Below, piece by piece: positions 8,256 to 9,823 of a DNA stretch of 9,823 bases. The translations under genes were made by a program, and so were the position numbers. Origin of the DNA: Candidatus Nanopelagicaceae bacterium (GTDB lineage: Bacteria; Actinomycetota; Actinomycetes; Nanopelagicales; Nanopelagicaceae); NCBI GenBank assembly GCA_023260175.1, contig JALQWD010000177.1, positions 1 through 9,823 of the forward strand, written 5' to 3'. The notes beneath the pieces were generated by a model, which was not told the DNA's origin, ran no database searches, and saw only the letters and a program-made list of their open reading frames with translations. Positions within the stretch are counted from its first letter, which is position 1; each line of letters begins with the position of its first letter.

Positions 8256-8831
8256 TTACTTATTCTTACAGATCTCTTCAACGAAGTAGCGATGTACAGC
8301 GTGATTGTCGGTCAATTCTGGATGGAATGATGTTGCCAAAATACTGCCCTGCTTTACCGCCACTGGATGGCCATGTGAAGATGCGAGCACTTCCACGTTG
8401 TTTGAGACCTCTTCGACCCAAGGTGCTCGGATAAAGACTCCATTTAATTTTCCAATGCCAGCAAATTCAATTTCGCCTTCAAAGGAATCAACTTGGCGGC
8501 CAAAAGCATTACGACGCGCAGTAATCTCTAGACCACCGAAAGTCTCTTGACCCTCTGCCCCATCCATAATTTTATTTGCTAGAAGTATTAATCCTGCGCA
8601 AGAACCATAAACAGGCAAACCACCAGAAATCTTTGATTTCAATAAATCAAATACACCAAAGATGCGAGCTAATTTAGCGATAGTAGTTGATTCTCCTCCA
8701 GGGAGAACTAATGCATCAATGGAGTCAATTTCGTCAGCAGTTTTCACTGCGATTGCTTCAACGCCAATCGCGCTTAAGGCTGCAATGTGTTCGCGAAAAT
8801 CACCTTGAAGCGCAAGTACGCCAACGCGCAT
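8256..8831 (-). CDS. pdxT: Pyridoxal 5'-phosphate synthase glutaminase subunit PdxT
   Basis: PdxT is the class I glutamine amidotransferase of PLP synthase: it releases ammonia from glutamine and channels it to PdxS, which builds vitamin B6. The 191-residue protein has the oxyanion segment LPGGEST (43-49), the nucleophile C78 in YGSCAGLILL, and the remaining triad members H170 and E172 in SFHPELT. The N-terminal ALQGDFREH (7-15) is typical of the family. It appears complete and functional. Its ATG directly follows the pdxS stop (TAA then ATG, no gap), so its translation should depend on pdxS translation, which matters because pdxS is broken at its 5' end in this sequence. Confidence 0.97.
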   Translation of the reverse strand: MRVGVLALQGDFREHIAALSAIGVEAIAVKTADEIDSIDALVLPGGESTTIAKLARIFGVFDLLKSKISGGLPVYGSCAGLILLANKIMDGAEGQETFGGLEITARRNAFGRQVDSFEGEIEFAGIGKLNGVFIRAPWVEEVSNNVEVLASSHGHPVAVKQGSILATSFHPELTDNHAVHRYFVEEICKNK

Positions 8832-9512
8832 TTACCAGCCGCGTTCTGCCAATCGATGTGGAACTGGAATATCCGCCACATTGATTCCCACCATTGCATC
8901 TCCCAATCCGCGAGATACATCAGCAACAATCTTTGCATCGTTATAAAAAGTAGTTGCTTTTACGCAAGCAGATGCGCGTTGTGCTGGATTTCCAGACTTG
9001 AAAATTCCAGAACCAATAAAGACTCCATCTGCGCCTAATTGCATCATCAAGGATGCATCGGCTGGAGTTGCAATACCTCCAGCAGTAAATAGCACTACCG
9101 GAAGTTTTCCTGACGATGCAACTTCTTTTACTAATTCATAAGGCGCAGCTAACTCTTTAGCTGCCACAAATAATTCATCTTCGCGCATAGAAGTAAGGCG
9201 GCGAATTTCTGCGCCAATTGTGCGCATATGAGTTACCGCATTTGAAACATCACCGGTACCAGCTTCGCCCTTGGAGCGAATCATCGCAGCGCCTTCATTG
9301 ATACGACGAAGCGCTTCTCCGAGATTGGTTGCGCCACAAACAAAAGGAACTTTAAATGCCCACTTATCAATATGATTTGCGTAATCAGCTGGAGTTAATA
9401 CTTCTGATTCATCAATGTAATCAACGCCGAGCGATTCAAGTATTTGTGCTTCTGCGAAATGACCAATACGTGCTTTCGCCATAACTGGGATTGATCTCTT
9501 TGGTTTTTGCAT
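8832..9512 (-). CDS. pdxS: Pyridoxal 5'-phosphate synthase subunit PdxS, N-terminus missing
   Basis: PdxS condenses ribose 5-phosphate, glyceraldehyde 3-phosphate and ammonia into PLP. Recognisable PdxS sequence starts at [12 protein letters not shown] (from 9494) and runs normally to the terminal ERGW. It keeps the lysine of MAKARIGH (K81 in B. subtilis), [13 protein letters not shown], and the lysine of RSKGEAGTG (K149 in B. subtilis). The first ~74 residues of the family are absent, including the conserved IMDV aspartate (D24 in B. subtilis) and the helix that contacts PdxT. The six residues before SIPV (MQKPKR) do not resemble PdxS. The ATG at 9512 has no Shine-Dalgarno, and the same frame hits a stop at 9543-9545, so no alternative start restores the missing part. 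The upstream sequence belongs to a dehydrogenase gene in another frame. As it stands the product should be inactive. The intact gene probably exists in the source genome and was lost at an assembly join. Confidence 0.9.
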   Translation of the reverse strand: MQKPKRSIPVMAKARIGHFAEAQILESLGVDYIDESEVLTPADYANHIDKWAFKVPFVCGATNLGEALRRINEGAAMIRSKGEAGTGDVSNAVTHMRTIGAEIRRLTSMREDELFVAAKELAAPYELVKEVASSGKLPVVLFTAGGIATPADASLMMQLGADGVFIGSGIFKSGNPAQRASACVKATTFYNDAKIVADVSRGLGDAMVGINVADIPVPHRLAERGW

Positions 9513-9636
9513 CTGACCAAGTGCCGGGTAGATCGAGCACGATCACCTCATCGCCACGCTGCACATGATGCTTCACACATGCTGCTCCAATCCCACTGGC
9601 TCCGCCAGTGACTACGGTCACAGTTTTTTTACTCAT
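9436..9636 (-). pseudogene. Short-chain dehydrogenase/reductase, 5' fragment
   Basis: The first ~43-48 codons encode the start of a Rossmann-fold SDR oxidoreductase. They contain the cofactor-binding TGGASGIGAA (10-19, matching TGxxxGxG) and, after the second strand VIVLDLP (31-37), an aspartate (D35) that usually signals NAD(H) preference. The catalytic Ser-Tyr-Lys residues, which lie about 100 residues further on, are not present. After about codon 47 the frame runs through pdxS DNA out of frame (ending at 9436) and the residues have no SDR character. Its ATG overlaps the stop of the LivM-like gene (ATGA), so the two were an operon in their source. Five of seven valine codons are GTG, unlike the neighbouring actinobacterial genes. 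The substrate cannot be inferred. Confidence 0.85.
9494..9510. other. Chimeric junction between pdxS and a foreign segment
   Basis: On the minus strand, dehydrogenase coding sequence is plausible up to roughly 9496-9510, and PdxS homology begins at 9494 in a different frame. The break lies in this short interval. No inverted repeat, insertion sequence end, tRNA or recombination site is visible at the join. The abrupt mid-codon switch between two unrelated conserved families indicates an illegitimate join, either an artefact of assembly or amplification or a real rearrangement. Confidence 0.8.
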
Positions 9637-9823
9637 TGTGTGTCTCTCTTATTTTTAATTGTTTGAATCAGTTGTTGAATAAAATCAGTGACGCCACGCT
9701 TAAAGCCTAAGGCAAATAGCAGCACCACGATACCCAAGGCTAGGCCATGGAATTCTGTACTGCGCGTGATCACGTCATTAAATAGCAGCAGCAAGGAAGC
9801 ACCAACGACAGGGCCAATGAATA
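9633..9823 (-). CDS. LivM-like branched-chain amino acid ABC transporter permease, C-terminal end
   Basis: An open frame enters from the window edge and ends at TGA 9633-9635, giving the last 62 residues of a protein whose start lies outside. It begins FIGPVVGASLLLLFND, continues with a hydrophobic helix (LALGIVVLLFALGF, 27-40), and ends in a short charged tail. A G-P-hydrophobic-G-A helix, a short loop (TEFHGLALG) and a last helix followed by a basic residue and Gly resemble the C-terminus of LivM permeases of high-affinity branched-chain amino acid or related amide transporters. Its stop overlaps the SDR start by ATGA. Of ten leucine codons, four are CTG and three CTA, unlike the genes to the left. 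Assignment rests on a short tail, so another BPD_transp_2-type permease is possible. Confidence 0.65.
   Translation of the reverse strand, partial: FIGPVVGASLLLLFNDVITRSTEFHGLALGIVVLLFALGFKRGVTDFIQQLIQTIKNKRDTQ

Noticed and set aside
9495..9545. A frameshift that would restore the PdxS N-terminus upstream of 9494
   Set aside because: None of the three minus-strand frames upstream shows PdxS residues; one frame is a clear SDR N-terminus, and the pdxS frame has a stop at 9543-9545. This is a sequence replacement, not a frameshift.
9480..9640. Insertion sequence, integron or attachment site at the pdxS junction
   Set aside because: No terminal inverted repeats, target duplication, transposase, integrase or tRNA sequence is visible on either side of the join.

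Overview
The window looks like a streamlined actinobacterial chromosome segment of moderate-to-low GC. The gene order pdxS-pdxT-yebC-ruvC-ruvA-ruvB-secD-secF-rel matches the core actinobacterial cluster (Mycobacterium tuberculosis has the same order with extra genes interspersed). AT-leaning codons, very short intergenic gaps and missing interspersed genes suggest a small-genome lineage such as freshwater acI / Nanopelagicales actinobacteria. That lineage is an inference from gene order and base composition only.

Layout: 3-506 (+) is the 3' part of a DUF349 protein that converges on the main block with only 6 bp between stop codons. From 513 to about 9494, everything is on the minus strand and reads from high to low coordinates: pdxS (5'-truncated), pdxT, yebC, ruvC, ruvA, ruvB, secD, secF, rel. 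Gaps within this block are 0 to 34 bp, with two ATGA stop/start overlaps (ruvC/ruvA and ruvA/ruvB), so it could be one long transcript. No internal promoter or terminator could be supported. The block joins vitamin B6 synthesis (PdxST), a YebC/TACO1-family protein, the RuvABC Holliday-junction resolvasome, the SecDF part of the protein translocase and the (p)ppGpp synthetase/hydrolase Rel.

From about 9495 to 9823 the sequence changes character. It carries the 3' end of a LivM-like branched-chain amino acid ABC permease gene, followed through an ATGA overlap by the first ~43-48 codons of an NAD-type short-chain dehydrogenase. That gene then runs out of frame into the middle of pdxS. The first ~74 residues of PdxS are absent, and codon choice beyond the junction (GTG and CTG rich) differs from the rest. 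The most economical explanation is a chimeric assembly or amplification join, with a genuine recombination as the alternative.

Apart from this junction, the window holds well-known housekeeping genes. I see no mobile element, CRISPR array, RNA gene or convincing new system.
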